Of a stretch of 33,233 nucleotides of DNA, positions 7,499-15,520 are shown piece after piece. The number at the start of each line of letters is the position of its first letter. The first letter of the stretch is position 1. A model generated the notes under the pieces. The model was not told the origin of the DNA. It saw nothing but the letters and a program-made list of their open reading frames with translations, and did no database searches. Source of the stretch: Glycomyces salinus (GTDB lineage Bacteria > Actinomycetota > Actinomycetes > Mycobacteriales > Micromonosporaceae). The translations under genes were made by a program, and so were the position numbers. The stretch covers positions 1 through 33,233 of the forward strand of contig NZ_JAELXW010000097.1 in assembly GCF_016428645.1 (NCBI RefSeq), read 5' to 3'.

Positions 7499-8329
7499 TC
7501 AGGATGCTGGGATCACTGAGCCGTCGGTCCAGGTCTGCTCGATGAAGTCGGTCACCTCGGTGGATCGGAGGAGGTCGGCCAGGGTTTGGACGTCGTCGTT
7601 GTCGGCGTTCTCGGCGGTGGTGACGAGGTAGTTGGCGTACGGGTTGTCTTCGGCGGACTCGCTGAAGAGGGAGTCCTCGGCCGGGCTGAGGTCGGCTTCC
7701 AGGGCGTAGTTGCCGTTGATGACGGCGGCGTCCACGTCGGCCAGGGAGCGGGTCAGCTGGGCGGCTTCGAGGGGGACGAACTCGAGGTTCTTCGGGTTCT
7801 CGGCCACGTCGTCCTCGGTCGCCAGAGTCGCGTCGGCGTCGTCGGCGAGGGTGATCAGGCCGGCGTCGGCCAGGAGGGCCAGGGCGCGGCCGCCGTTGGA
7901 GCCGTCACCGGGGATGGCGATCTGGGCGCCGTCGGGGATCTCCTCGAGCGAGGCGGCCGACTCGGAGTAGAGCCCGAGCGGCTCGATGTGGACCGGGGCG
8001 ACTGTGACCAGGTCGGTGCCGTTGGCCTCGTTGTACTCCTCGAGGTAGGGCTGAGTCTGGAAGAAGTTCGCCTCGACCGAGCCGTCGGCGGTCGCCACGT
8101 TCGGCGTCACGTAGTCGTTGACGACTTCGATCTCGATTTCGAGGCCGGCGTCGTCGGCGAGATTGTCGGTGATGAAGTTCAGGATGTCGGCGTGGGGGAC
8201 CTCGGTGGCGGCGATGGTGATCGTTCCGTCGGCCTCGGCCGCTTCGTCGGAGTCGGAGCCGCAGGCGGTCAGGGCCAGGGCGGTGGCGGTCGCTACGGAT
8301 GCGCCCACGAGGGCACGGCGAATGGACAT
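7499..8329 (-). CDS. metQ: methionine ABC transporter, substrate-binding lipoprotein
   Basis: A 276-residue NlpA/MetQ-family lipoprotein that captures methionine (probably L- and D-forms) outside the membrane and delivers it to MetI. The signal peptide ends in the lipobox LTAC, with the lipidated cysteine at 23. The mature chain has the family landmarks TEVPHADIL, EANFFQTQPYLEEYN, HIEPLGLYS, IAIPGDGSNGGRAL and the hinge motif AAVINGNYALEADL. GGAGA precedes the ATG. It is last in the metN-metI-metQ order on the minus strand, 36 bases after metI, and surely co-transcribed. The mature N-terminus and surface are very acidic; whether that reflects a saline habitat is only a suggestion. Confidence 0.93.
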   Translation of the reverse strand: MSIRRALVGASVATATALALTACGSDSDEAAEADGTITIAATEVPHADILNFITDNLADDAGLEIEIEVVNDYVTPNVATADGSVEANFFQTQPYLEEYNEANGTDLVTVAPVHIEPLGLYSESAASLEEIPDGAQIAIPGDGSNGGRALALLADAGLITLADDADATLATEDDVAENPKNLEFVPLEAAQLTRSLADVDAAVINGNYALEADLSPAEDSLFSESAEDNPYANYLVTTAENADNDDVQTLADLLRSTEVTDFIEQTWTDGSVIPAS

Positions 8330-8365
8330 AGTCGTCTCCTTGGGAAATGGTTGATGCGGAAATTG

Positions 8366-9019
8366 CTAACGGCGGTCCAGGGTTCGGGCGCCCCGGTCGC
8401 CGAGGATTTGGAAGAGCTGGACGAGCACGACCAGGAGCACCAGTGGCCAGATCATGTACTCGGTCTCGAAGCGCTGGTAGCCGTACCGGTAGGCCAGGTC
8501 GCCCAGGCCGCCGCCCCCGACGATCCCGGCCATCGCCGAGTACGAGACGACGGCGACGAGCGTGACTGTGAAGCCGCGGATCAGGCCGGGCGTGGCTTCG
8601 GGCAGGACGACCCGCCAGACCAGGGCCGGGGTCGAGGCGCCCATCGAGCGGGCCGCCTCGATCAGGCCCGGGTTGACCTCGAGCAGCGAGGACTCGACCA
8701 GCCGGGCGTAGAACGGGATCGCGGCGACCGCCAGCGGCACGATCGCCGCCTCGGTGCCGATGGTCGTTCCGGTGATCGCCCTGGTCAGCGGCACGATCGC
8801 GACCATGAGGATCACGAATGGTGCACTGCGGCCGATGTTGACGGCCAGGCCCAGCGGCGCATTCACCGCCGCGAACGGCCTCGGACCGGTCTTCGAGGTG
8901 ACGTAGAGGACGATGCCGATCAGCAGGCCGCCCAGCACCGTCCATGCTCCGGCGACACCCACGATGTGCAGGGTCTCCACGCCTGCTTCGACGAGGCGGT
9001 CGGTCAACGAGGTGTTCAT
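8366..9019 (-). CDS. metI: methionine ABC transporter, permease
   Basis: A 217-residue integral membrane permease with about five membrane segments, the normal length for MetI. The cytoplasmic coupling helix carries the EAA motif ([22 protein letters not shown], about residues 120-141), which contacts Met[20 protein letters not shown] and [17 protein letters not shown] are typical of the family. Its ATG overlaps the metN stop by four bases (ATGA), so translation is coupled. Substrate passes from MetQ through a MetI dimer. Confidence 0.93.
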   Translation of the reverse strand: MNTSLTDRLVEAGVETLHIVGVAGAWTVLGGLLIGIVLYVTSKTGPRPFAAVNAPLGLAVNIGRSAPFVILMVAIVPLTRAITGTTIGTEAAIVPLAVAAIPFYARLVESSLLEVNPGLIEAARSMGASTPALVWRVVLPEATPGLIRGFTVTLVAVVSYSAMAGIVGGGGLGDLAYRYGYQRFETEYMIWPLVLLVVLVQLFQILGDRGARTLDRR

Positions 9020-9780
9020 CGCACGACCTCCTCGCCGAGCAGGCGGGCGGCCAGGCGGCGGGCCGAGGAGCCCAGGCGCGAGCCCGGGTCGGCCAGCAGT
9101 TCGGGCACGGGCCCCGTCTCGACGAACCGGCCGGACTCCATCACCGCCGCGCGGTGGCAGATGCGCGTGATGACCTCGAGTTCGTGGGTGATCAGGAGGA
9201 TCGTCAGGCCCAGGTCGCGGTTGAGCTCGGCCAGCAGGTCGAGGATCTCGTCGGTGGTGTCGGTGTCGAGCGCGCTGGTTGCCTCGTCGGAGAGCAGCAC
9301 CGACGGTTCGGAGGCGAGGGCCCGCGCGATCGCCAGGCGTTGGCGCTGCCCTCCCGAGAGCTGCCCGGGATAGGACTTCGCCTTATCGGCCAGGCCGACC
9401 AGGTCGAGCAGTTCCAGGGATCGCTCGCGCCTGCGCTCGCGAGGGGCGCCGGCGATGCGCAGTGGCAGGGCCACGTTCGAGGCGGCGTTGCGGTTGGACA
9501 GCAGGTTGAAGTGCTGGAAGATCATCGCCGACCTCGCGCGGGCGGCCCGCAGCTCACGGCCGCGCAGGGCGGTCAGCTCGGCGCCGTCGACGTTCACCGT
9601 GCCCTCGTCGGGCCTGGTGAGGAGGTTGACGGTGCGCAGGAGCGTCGACTTGCCGGCCCCGGAGCGGCCCAGGATGCCGAAGATCTCTCCGGGCGCCACC
9701 TCGAGGTCGACGCCGTCGAGCGCAGTGACGTCGCCGAAGCGTCTGGACACGCCGGACAGGCGAATGGCTGGTTCGGGCAT
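9016..9780 (-). CDS. metN: methionine ABC transporter, ATPase
   Basis: A 254-residue ABC ATPase powering methionine uptake. Walker A is GRSGAGKST (38-46), the Q-loop is in IFQHFNLL (88-95), the signature is LSGGQ (141-145), Walker B is VLLSDE (161-166) and the H-loop histidine is H199. The chain ends soon after the ATPase core. Typical MetN proteins are about 340 residues and carry a C-terminal NIL (ACT-like) domain that binds methionine and shuts the transporter down; it is absent here. No ribosome site is evident before ATG 9780, and I see no clear S-adenosylmethionine riboswitch upstream. Cystine or other sulfur amino acids are possible alternative substrates. Confidence 0.9.
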   Translation of the reverse strand: MPEPAIRLSGVSRRFGDVTALDGVDLEVAPGEIFGILGRSGAGKSTLLRTVNLLTRPDEGTVNVDGAELTALRGRELRAARARSAMIFQHFNLLSNRNAASNVALPLRIAGAPRERRRERSLELLDLVGLADKAKSYPGQLSGGQRQRLAIARALASEPSVLLSDEATSALDTDTTDEILDLLAELNRDLGLTILLITHELEVITRICHRAAVMESGRFVETGPVPELLADPGSRLGSSARRLAARLLGEEVVR

Positions 9781-9860
9781 GGTGAGTTCGCGTCGCTTTC
9801 GCTGAGGCTTATGCCGCTTCGGGGCGCGGCGGTTCGGGGGCCCTCAGCGGACGCACATTC

Positions 9861-9940
9861 GGCAGCACGAGGCGGCGGCGCGGAGCGCGCCGTGGCCGGG
9901 AATCGTGTGCTGCCTGTTCACAGTTGGCAAGTGAAACAGG
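9861..9940. promoter_or_regulatory. two dyad structures between divergent metN and M16 genes
   Basis: Bases 9861-9914 form a nested hairpin: outer arms GGCAGCAC and GTGCTGCC, inner arms CGGCGCG and CGCGCCG around GAG. Overlapping its end is an inverted repeat, CCTGTTCAC (9913-9921) and GTGAAACAGG (9931-9940), with a one-base bulge. The second could be a repressor operator controlling metNIQ, the M16 operon or both. Confidence 0.4.
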
Positions 9941-9992
9941 TGAACGGCGCGTGGCCAAGCATCTGTGATCAACAACAAAACGATTCCTGAGA

Positions 9993-9998
9993 TAGGGT
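9993..9998 (+). promoter_or_regulatory. -10 box TAGGGT of the leaderless M16 transcript
   Basis: TAGGGT ends six bases before ATG 10005, the spacing expected when transcription starts at the start codon. There is no ribosome site and no clear -35. Confidence 0.5.
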
Positions 9999-10004
9999 CT
10001 GGCC

Positions 10005-11306
10005 ATGACAGTTGCGACGATTCCCGCCCCGGCGTTCGCGATCGAGACCTTCCGCCTCGGCAACGGGTTGCGGGTCGTCCTCGCTCCGGACCCGGGCGCG
10101 CCGGTGGTAGGCGTGGCCGTGGTCTACGACGTCGGCATGCGCAGCGAGCCCGAGGGCCGCACCGGTTTCGCCCACTTGTTCGAGCACATGATGTTCCAGG
10201 GCTCGCACAATGTGGGCAAGGCCGAGCACATGCGGCACGTCCAGTCGGCGGGCGGGACGTTCAACGGCTCGACCCACATCGACTACACCGACTACTTCAA
10301 CCTGCTCCCGTCCAACGGTCTGGAGCTGGCGCTGTTCCTGGAGTCGGACCGGATGCGGGGCCCGGCGATCACCGAGGAGAACCTGGAGAATCAGGTCAGC
10401 GTCGTCAAAGAGGAGATCCGGGTCAACGTCCTCAACCGCCCCTACGGCGGCTTCCCGTGGCTCAAACTCCCGCCGGTCATGTTCGACACCTTCCCCAATG
10501 CGCACGACGGCTACGGCTCCTTCGGGGATCTCGAGGCAGCCACGGTCGACGACGCGCAGGCGTTCTTCGACGCCTACTACGCGGCCTCGAACGCCGTGCT
10601 CTCGGTCTCCGGGGACTTCGACCTCGACACCGCCCGGGGCCTGGTGGAACGCCACTTCGGTGATGTCCAGGAGCGTCCGGCGCCGGTGCATCCGTCCTTC
10701 GAGGAGCCCGACCTGACCGCCGAGCGACGCGAATCCTACGTGGATGATCGGGCGACGCTCCCGGCCGTCGCCGCCGCGTGGCGCGTCCCCGACCCGGTCG
10801 CCGACCTCGAAGGGTTCCTGCCGTACGTGGTCCTAGGCGAGCTGCTCACCGACGGCGACGCCTCCCGCCTGGTCGACCGCCTGGTCCACCGCGACCGTTC
10901 GGCCATGGCCGTGGCCGCCCACGCCACCTTCATGGCCGAGCCCTTCGCCTCCCGCGGCCCCACCGTCCTGCTCATCCAGGCATTCCTGTCTCCGGGCGGC
11001 AGCGTCGACACGGTCCTGGACACCGTCCGCGATGAACTCGAACTCATCGCCGGCGGCGTCGACGAAGTCGAGCTGTCCCGCGTCAAGGCCCGCGTCGCCG
11101 CCCAGCTCCTGCGCGGCGACGACTCGGTCATGGGGCGCTCGCGGCGCCTGGCCACCGCCGAGGTCTTCCACGGAGACGCGGGACTGGCCACCCGCTTCGC
11201 GGCTCTGCTCGGCGAAGTGAGCGCCGAGGCCGTCTCGCGGGCGGCCGCGGCCATGACCGAGCAGCGCCGCGCCGTCATCGAAGTCGTCCCGGGAGGCAAC
11301 CAGTGA
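10005..11306 (+). CDS. M16-family zinc peptidase, catalytic subunit
   Basis: A 433-residue pitrilysin-family metallopeptidase. The inverted zinc motif HLFEH lies at 57-61 (H57, catalytic E60, H61) within GFAHLFEHMMFQGS. The third zinc ligand is E137 in ENQVSVVKEE, at the family's 76-residue spacing from H61. The C-terminal half is the non-catalytic M16_C fold. No signal peptide is seen, so it probably acts in the cytoplasm. It overlaps the next gene by four bases (GTGA), and the two should form a clam-shell heterodimer that degrades short peptides. The start looks leaderless, with TAGGGT six bases before ATG and no ribosome site. Confidence 0.92.
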   Translation: MTVATIPAPAFAIETFRLGNGLRVVLAPDPGAPVVGVAVVYDVGMRSEPEGRTGFAHLFEHMMFQGSHNVGKAEHMRHVQSAGGTFNGSTHIDYTDYFNLLPSNGLELALFLESDRMRGPAITEENLENQVSVVKEEIRVNVLNRPYGGFPWLKLPPVMFDTFPNAHDGYGSFGDLEAATVDDAQAFFDAYYAASNAVLSVSGDFDLDTARGLVERHFGDVQERPAPVHPSFEEPDLTAERRESYVDDRATLPAVAAAWRVPDPVADLEGFLPYVVLGELLTDGDASRLVDRLVHRDRSAMAVAAHATFMAEPFASRGPTVLLIQAFLSPGGSVDTVLDTVRDELELIAGGVDEVELSRVKARVAAQLLRGDDSVMGRSRRLATAEVFHGDAGLATRFAALLGEVSAEAVSRAAAAMTEQRRAVIEVVPGGNQ

Positions 11307-12625
11307 GCGAGAACGTGACCAAGACCGTCCCCGGCCTGGCGCCGGAAGTGCCGCTGAGCCTGCCCGAGCCGGTCGTGCGGACCCTCCCGAACGGCCTCGA
11401 GGTCACGCTCGTGCGCCGCGAAGGCGTCCCGCTGGCGGAGGTGCGGCTGTCGGTCCCGGCCGCCCACGCCGACCGGGCCGTCGCGGACATGGCCGCGGCC
11501 GCGCTGTTCTCAGGCACCGAGGAGGCGACGCTGACCGAGATCGCCCAGCGCCTGCAGGGCGTGGGCGGGAGCCTGAACTCGGGCGCCGACCCCGACCGGA
11601 TAGCGATATCCGGCAACTGCCTAACCTCCGGACTGCCCGAACTGCTCGCGGTGCTCGGCGAGGTCGTCACCGCCGCCGAATACCCCGACGGGCCCTACGA
11701 GACCGAACGCTCCCGCATGATCGACGCCATCTCCGTGGCCGAGAACCAGCCGGAGTTCCAGGTCTCGCGCGCCCTCGACGCCCGCCTGTGGGGCGACCAC
11801 CCCTACGGCCATCAGCAGCCGACGGCCGCCGAGATCGCCGAGGTCGGACGCGAGGCCGTCCACAGCCTCCACCGCTCCCTGCTGCACCCGAACGGGGCCC
11901 GCCTGGTCGTCGTCGGCGACATCGACCCGGAGCAGGCCGCCGCCGACATCGAGAAGGCGCTCGTAGCCTGGAACGGCGCCGGCGACCCCCGCCGCATGGA
12001 GCCCCTGCCCGCGCTCCGCCCCGGGCCGGTCGTCCTTGCCGACCGGCCCGGCTCGGTCCAGTCGGCCATCCGCGTCGCCTACCCGGCCGTCGAGCGCACC
12101 CACCCCGACAACGCCGCCCAGCACCTGGCCAACCTGATCTACGGCGGCTACTTCACCTCGCGGCTGGTGATGAACCTGCGCGAGACCAAGGGCTACGGCT
12201 ACTCGCCGAGGTCCCGAGTGGACCACTCGCCGGCCGGCTCGGTGCAGCTGGCCAGTGTCGACGTCGCCACCGAGGTGACCGCCCCGGCGCTGGCCGAGGT
12301 CATCGACGAGCTGCGCGGCATGGCCGAGCGCCCGCCGGGGGAGGAGGAGCTGGACCTGGCCCGCCGCTACGCGCTCGGTTCGGTCAAGCTCGCCACCGCC
12401 ACCCAGGCGGGGATCGCCAACTACACCTCGGCGCTGGCCGCCTGCGGTCTGCCCCTGTCGTGGCTGGCCGAGCACTCCGAGCGCCTGCGCCAGGTCACGG
12501 TCGCCGACGTCAAGCGCGTCGCCGCCGAGCGCATGAACCCCGAGGGTGCGGTCACAGTGATCCTCGCCGACGGCGGCCAGGTCACCGAGTCGCTGTCCGA
12601 GTCGGCCGAGATCGAGGTGCAATGA
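11303..12625 (+). CDS. M16-family protein, non-catalytic partner subunit
   Basis: A 440-residue M16-family protein starting at GTG 11303 inside the stop region of the preceding gene. The HxxEH zinc motif is absent: the matching helix reads DMAAAALFSGTEE. It keeps the substrate-gripping R/Y motif of regulatory subunits (LRETKGYGYSPRSR). This combination of one active and one inactive half is known from heterodimeric bacterial M16 peptidases and the mitochondrial processing peptidase. The product probably shapes the chamber and binds substrate. The gene ends at TGA 12623-12625, and the 78-bp repeat array begins five bases later. Confidence 0.9.
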   Translation: MSENVTKTVPGLAPEVPLSLPEPVVRTLPNGLEVTLVRREGVPLAEVRLSVPAAHADRAVADMAAAALFSGTEEATLTEIAQRLQGVGGSLNSGADPDRIAISGNCLTSGLPELLAVLGEVVTAAEYPDGPYETERSRMIDAISVAENQPEFQVSRALDARLWGDHPYGHQQPTAAEIAEVGREAVHSLHRSLLHPNGARLVVVGDIDPEQAAADIEKALVAWNGAGDPRRMEPLPALRPGPVVLADRPGSVQSAIRVAYPAVERTHPDNAAQHLANLIYGGYFTSRLVMNLRETKGYGYSPRSRVDHSPAGSVQLASVDVATEVTAPALAEVIDELRGMAERPPGEEELDLARRYALGSVKLATATQAGIANYTSALAACGLPLSWLAEHSERLRQVTVADVKRVAAERMNPEGAVTVILADGGQVTESLSESAEIEVQ

Positions 12626-12630
12626 CCCAC

Positions 12631-13073
12631 ACCCGTCGCCCCACCCGCCGGCATCGCAGGCGATGCCTCTCCCCACACCGGAGCGGCTTCGCCACGCTGA
12701 CCATGTACACCCGTCGCCCCCCCCGCCGGCATCGCAGGCGATGCCTCTCCCCACACCGGAGCGGCTTCGCCACGCTGACCATGTACACCCGTCGCCCCAC
12801 CCGCCGGCATCGCAGGCGATGCCTCTCCCCAAACCGGAGCGGCTTCGCCACGCTGACCATGTACACCCGTCGCCCCACCCGCCGGCATCGCAGGCGATGC
12901 CTCTCCCCACACCGGAGCGGCTTCGCCACGCTGACCATGTACACCCGTCGCCCCCCCCGCCGGCATCGCAGGCGATGCCTCTCCCCACACCGGAGCGGCT
13001 TCGCCACGCTGACCATGTACACCCGTCGCCCCACCCGCCGGCATCGCAGGCGATGCCTCTCCCCAAACCGGAG
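12631..13073. repeat. tandem array of 78-bp repeats, about 5.7 units
   Basis: Units begin at 12631, 12709, 12787, 12865, 12943 and 13021, each starting ACCCGTCGCC; the last is cut after ACCGGAG. Each unit contains the palindrome GGCATCGC-AG-GCGATGCC. Only two sites vary: A or C in the C-run near the start, and CACACC or CAAACC near the middle. The pattern A/C, C/C, A/A occurs twice, so units 1-3 equal units 4-6, a 234-bp higher-order repeat. The period is 26 codons, so every frame is open, but none looks like a real gene. The truncated last unit supplies the GGAG ribosome site of nudC. Confidence 0.95.
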
Positions 13074-13082
13074 TAAACGCTG

Positions 13083-13970
13083 ATGCAAACTCCGCCTTTG
13101 GCGATCGAAGCACTGGACCGCTGCGACGTGCACCGTGGCGATCAGGACTGGATCGACGAAGCCTGGCAGCGGGCGAGAATCGTCGTCTGCGATCCCGAGA
13201 CCGAGCGGATCGACGCTGACGAGGACGGTCTGCACTACTTCGACGCCGATTCCGCGCCCGAGGGCGAGAGGATCTACCTCGGCGGCGAGGATCCGCCGGT
13301 GTTCGCCGTCTGGGCCCCGGTCCCCGACGGCCTGCATGCCCGCTGGATCGGCGGAGACTGGGATCGGCGCGACCTGGGCATCGCCGTTGAGGCCATCGCC
13401 GTCATGAACTGGCGGCAGACCTACCGGTACCACCCGACGACCGGCGAGGAGCTGACGGCCGGAAAGGCCGGCTGGGAGCTGACCGCCGACGAGGGCCGCC
13501 CGATCTTCCCGCGCACCGACCCGGCCGTGATCGTCCTCATCGACGACGGCGCCGACCGGGTGCTGCTCGCCCAGCATGTCCGCTACGGCGGACCGAGTAG
13601 ATCCGCCTCTTCGAAAGCTTCAACGCGGAGGGGCCGCTATGCGTGCATCGCTGGCTTCGTCGAGCCCGGCGAATCGGCCGAGGCCGCCGTCCATCGCGAG
13701 GTCGCCGAGGAGACCGGCATCAAGCTCGACTCGCTCCGGTACGTGTCCAGTCAGCCGTGGCCGTATCCGCGGTCGCTCATGCTCGCCTACCGGGCCAGCG
13801 CCGACTCGGGTCAACAGCTGCGGCTCCAAGCGGACGAGATCAGCGATGCCCGCTGGTTCACCCGCGAGGAGGTCCGCCGGATGTGGGTCGAGACCGCCGA
13901 CAGCACACCGCGGGCGGTGCGGATCTCGATCGCCCGCTTCCTGATCGAGCAGTGGCTGGACGGCTCCTAG
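13083..13970 (+). CDS. nudC: NudC-like NAD(H) pyrophosphatase (Nudix hydrolase)
   Basis: A 295-residue Nudix hydrolase expected to cleave NADH or NAD to NMN(H) and AMP, and perhaps to remove NAD caps from RNA. The Nudix box starts at G191 (GFVEPGES) and includes R205 and E209-E210 (HREVAEETG); the NudC signature SQPWPYP is at 223-229. Two oddities stand out. The four-cysteine zinc ribbon of canonical NudC is lost: the region reads YRYHPTTGEELTAGKAGW with no cysteines. A basic Ser/Arg-rich insertion of about 14 residues (about 170-184) sits just before the Nudix box. ATG 13083 has GGAG (13070-13073), provided by the end of the repeat array. The stop overlaps that of the convergent exporter gene within CTAG. 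Confidence 0.87.
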   Translation: MQTPPLAIEALDRCDVHRGDQDWIDEAWQRARIVVCDPETERIDADEDGLHYFDADSAPEGERIYLGGEDPPVFAVWAPVPDGLHARWIGGDWDRRDLGIAVEAIAVMNWRQTYRYHPTTGEELTAGKAGWELTADEGRPIFPRTDPAVIVLIDDGADRVLLAQHVRYGGPSRSASSKASTRRGRYACIAGFVEPGESAEAAVHREVAEETGIKLDSLRYVSSQPWPYPRSLMLAYRASADSGQQLRLQADEISDARWFTREEVRRMWVETADSTPRAVRISIARFLIEQWLDGS

Positions 13971-14914
13971 ACTCCGGCCTCGGCCAGTTCGCCGCCCGCG
14001 ACGCGGCGCCGGGCCACCGCCCGCTGGGCCGTGGCGATCCCGGCGATGACGACCAGGCCGCCGATGATCTGCGGGATGGTCAGTGCCTCGCCGAGCAGGG
14101 CCCAAGCGGCCAGCGCCGCCACCACGACCTCGGCGTACCCGAGCGCCCCGGCCACCGGGGCCGACAGGAACCGCAGGGACGTCAGCCCCAGCACGTAGGC
14201 GACGGCGGTCGAGGCGATCAGCGCGATCAAGCTGACCAGGCTCGTGGTCTCGATGCCGCGCATCACGACCGGCGAGGCCAGTGAGCCCCAGTCCATGGCC
14301 CACGGCGCGGCCAGCGGGATCAGCGCGAGCGTGCCGACCGAGAAGCCGACCGCCAGCAGCAGCCGCACGTCGACCCTGGCCGTCAGACGTTCGCCGCCGA
14401 GGAAGTAGGTGGCCTGGCAGGCCGCGGCCGCCGAACCGGCGACCAGGCCGATCGCGTCCAGCCGCAGTCCCGACCAGACCTCGACGACGATGCACAGTCC
14501 GGCGATGCTCAGCAGCGCGCCGACGACGGCCGGGCGAGGCAGCGGGTTGCGCCGTACGAACTTGATCCAGGCGACGACCACGATGGGGCCCATGAACTCC
14601 AGCAGCAGCGCGATGCCGACCGGGAGCCGTTCGACGGCGATGAAGTAGAAGGCCTGGACTCCGGCGATGGCGGTGAGCCCGAACATCGCGAGCGCACCCC
14701 ACGGGGGCCGCGATCCTTCGCGGCGGATCCGCAGGAGCGGTCCGATCGCCGCGACCACGGCGATGAGGCCGACCCCGGCGACGCGCAGCCAGGTCACCTG
14801 GACGGGGGTGAGCCCGGACTGGATGATGACCTTGCCGAACGAGCCGCAGACGCCGAAGAAGAACGAGGCCAGCAGGATCAGCGTGACGCCGAGGGCGGCG
14901 CGGGGGGAGGACAT
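13967..14914 (-). CDS. EamA/DMT-family exporter (RhtA-like)
   Basis: A 315-residue membrane protein of the drug/metabolite transporter superfamily with about ten membrane helices in two EamA repeats (about 8-140 and 150-300). Landmarks include ASFFFGVCGSFGKVIIQSGL, an AFYFIAVERLPVGIALLLEF helix typical of RhtA-like proteins, and GYAEVVVAALAAWALLGEAL in the second repeat. Related proteins export threonine, homoserine or other amino acids; the substrate here is unknown. The start at 14914 is chosen because the fold begins there and GGAG lies upstream. The open frame upstream to 15055 reads through two terminator hairpins. It sits between nudC and the mycoredoxin gene. Confidence 0.85.
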   Translation of the reverse strand: MSSPRAALGVTLILLASFFFGVCGSFGKVIIQSGLTPVQVTWLRVAGVGLIAVVAAIGPLLRIRREGSRPPWGALAMFGLTAIAGVQAFYFIAVERLPVGIALLLEFMGPIVVVAWIKFVRRNPLPRPAVVGALLSIAGLCIVVEVWSGLRLDAIGLVAGSAAAACQATYFLGGERLTARVDVRLLLAVGFSVGTLALIPLAAPWAMDWGSLASPVVMRGIETTSLVSLIALIASTAVAYVLGLTSLRFLSAPVAGALGYAEVVVAALAAWALLGEALTIPQIIGGLVVIAGIATAQRAVARRRVAGGELAEAGV

Positions 14915-14984
14915 CGGGCGGCTCCAACCAATCGGGCGGCGGGGCGCGCCGGTGCGGAGCCGTGAGGGATGGCGCCCGAGGGAT

Positions 14985-15018
14985 AGGAAAAGGCCCGGGA
15001 CGGATCCATCCCGGGCCT
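14985..15018 (-). terminator. rho-independent terminator downstream of mycoredoxin
   Basis: A perfect 10-bp stem, AGGCCCGGGA with TCCCGGGCCT (14991-15018), is followed on the minus strand by TTTTCC. It ends mycoredoxin transcription, or could act as an attenuator ahead of the exporter gene, whose ATG is about 70 bases further on. Confidence 0.75.
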
Positions 15019-15021
15019 GAA

Positions 15022-15054
15022 TGCTTGGCTGCCACCCCTCGAAGCAGCCAAGCA
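15022..15054 (-). terminator. second stem-loop upstream of the terminator
   Basis: A perfect 11-bp stem (TGCTTGGCTGC with GCAGCCAAGCA) with an 11-base loop lies three bases from the neighbouring terminator. It lacks its own T tract. The pair may be a double terminator or a switchable leader. Confidence 0.55.
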
Positions 15055-15132
15055 AGCTTGACGACTCAACTATAGAGCATGTTACCGGCTCTGTGTCCTA
15101 AACGTGACCATAGTCTCGGCATGTGGCACACG

Positions 15133-15366
15133 TCAAGCAGAAAGCTTCTCCTTCACCTGCGCGAGCGAGGGATTGGTCAGCGCCGTGTCGTCCTCGAATC
15201 GCACGGTGGGCACGGTCTGGTTGCCGCCGTTGACGCCCATGACCCATGCCGCCGCCTCGGGGTCGTCCTCGATGTTGACCTCCTTGTAGAGGATCCCCTC
15301 GGCGTCGAGGGAGATCTTCAGCCGACGGCAGTATCCGCACCAGGTGGTGCTGTACATGGTGATCAC
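15133..15366 (-). CDS. mrx1: mycoredoxin (glutaredoxin-like, mycothiol-dependent)
   Basis: A 77-residue glutaredoxin-fold protein, the size of mycoredoxin-1, which reduces mycothiol mixed disulfides on proteins. The active site is WCGYC (C10, C13), followed by the cis-proline motif TVPTV. The ending (SLAQVKEKL) fits the family. The start is GTG at 15366 with AGGAGG upstream. It is divergent from uvrD2, and mycoredoxin next to uvrD2 is a common actinobacterial arrangement, supporting the assignment. Two hairpins downstream separate it from the exporter gene. Confidence 0.92.
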   Translation of the reverse strand: MITMYSTTWCGYCRRLKISLDAEGILYKEVNIEDDPEAAAWVMGVNGGNQTVPTVRFEDDTALTNPSLAQVKEKLSA

Positions 15367-15520
15367 GGTTGCCTCCTAGTCATCCACTGGCTCCAACGCG
15401 ATCGGTGCCCGCAATCATTCCCGCCGGACGCATCGGCGTCAGTACGGTCCGATGCACAGAGCGCTCCCGCGGAGGCGCGGGCCGGTCGGTCGTGTCGGCG
15501 GAATCTGCCACACTGGCACG

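Noticed and set aside
7586-9373. Long plus-strand frame opposite metQ and metI
   Set aside because: It is the antisense shadow of the metNIQ operon, with a Gly/Val/Asp-rich composition and no domain.
9781-10004. S-adenosylmethionine riboswitch upstream of metN
   Set aside because: I looked for the conserved cores of the known SAM riboswitch classes and saw none; the hairpins present do not match them.
12631-13073. CRISPR-like array
   Set aside because: Units are contiguous 78-bp tandem copies with no unique spacers, and no cas genes are in the window.
12421-13113. Repeat-protein genes on either strand across the tandem array
   Set aside because: The 78-bp period is a multiple of three, so any frame is open; the frames begin in neighbouring genes and have no ribosome site or sensible composition.
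14915-15055. N-terminal extension of the EamA exporter to 15055
   Set aside because: The extension reads through two terminator hairpins, lacks membrane-protein character, and a good ribosome site precedes 14914.
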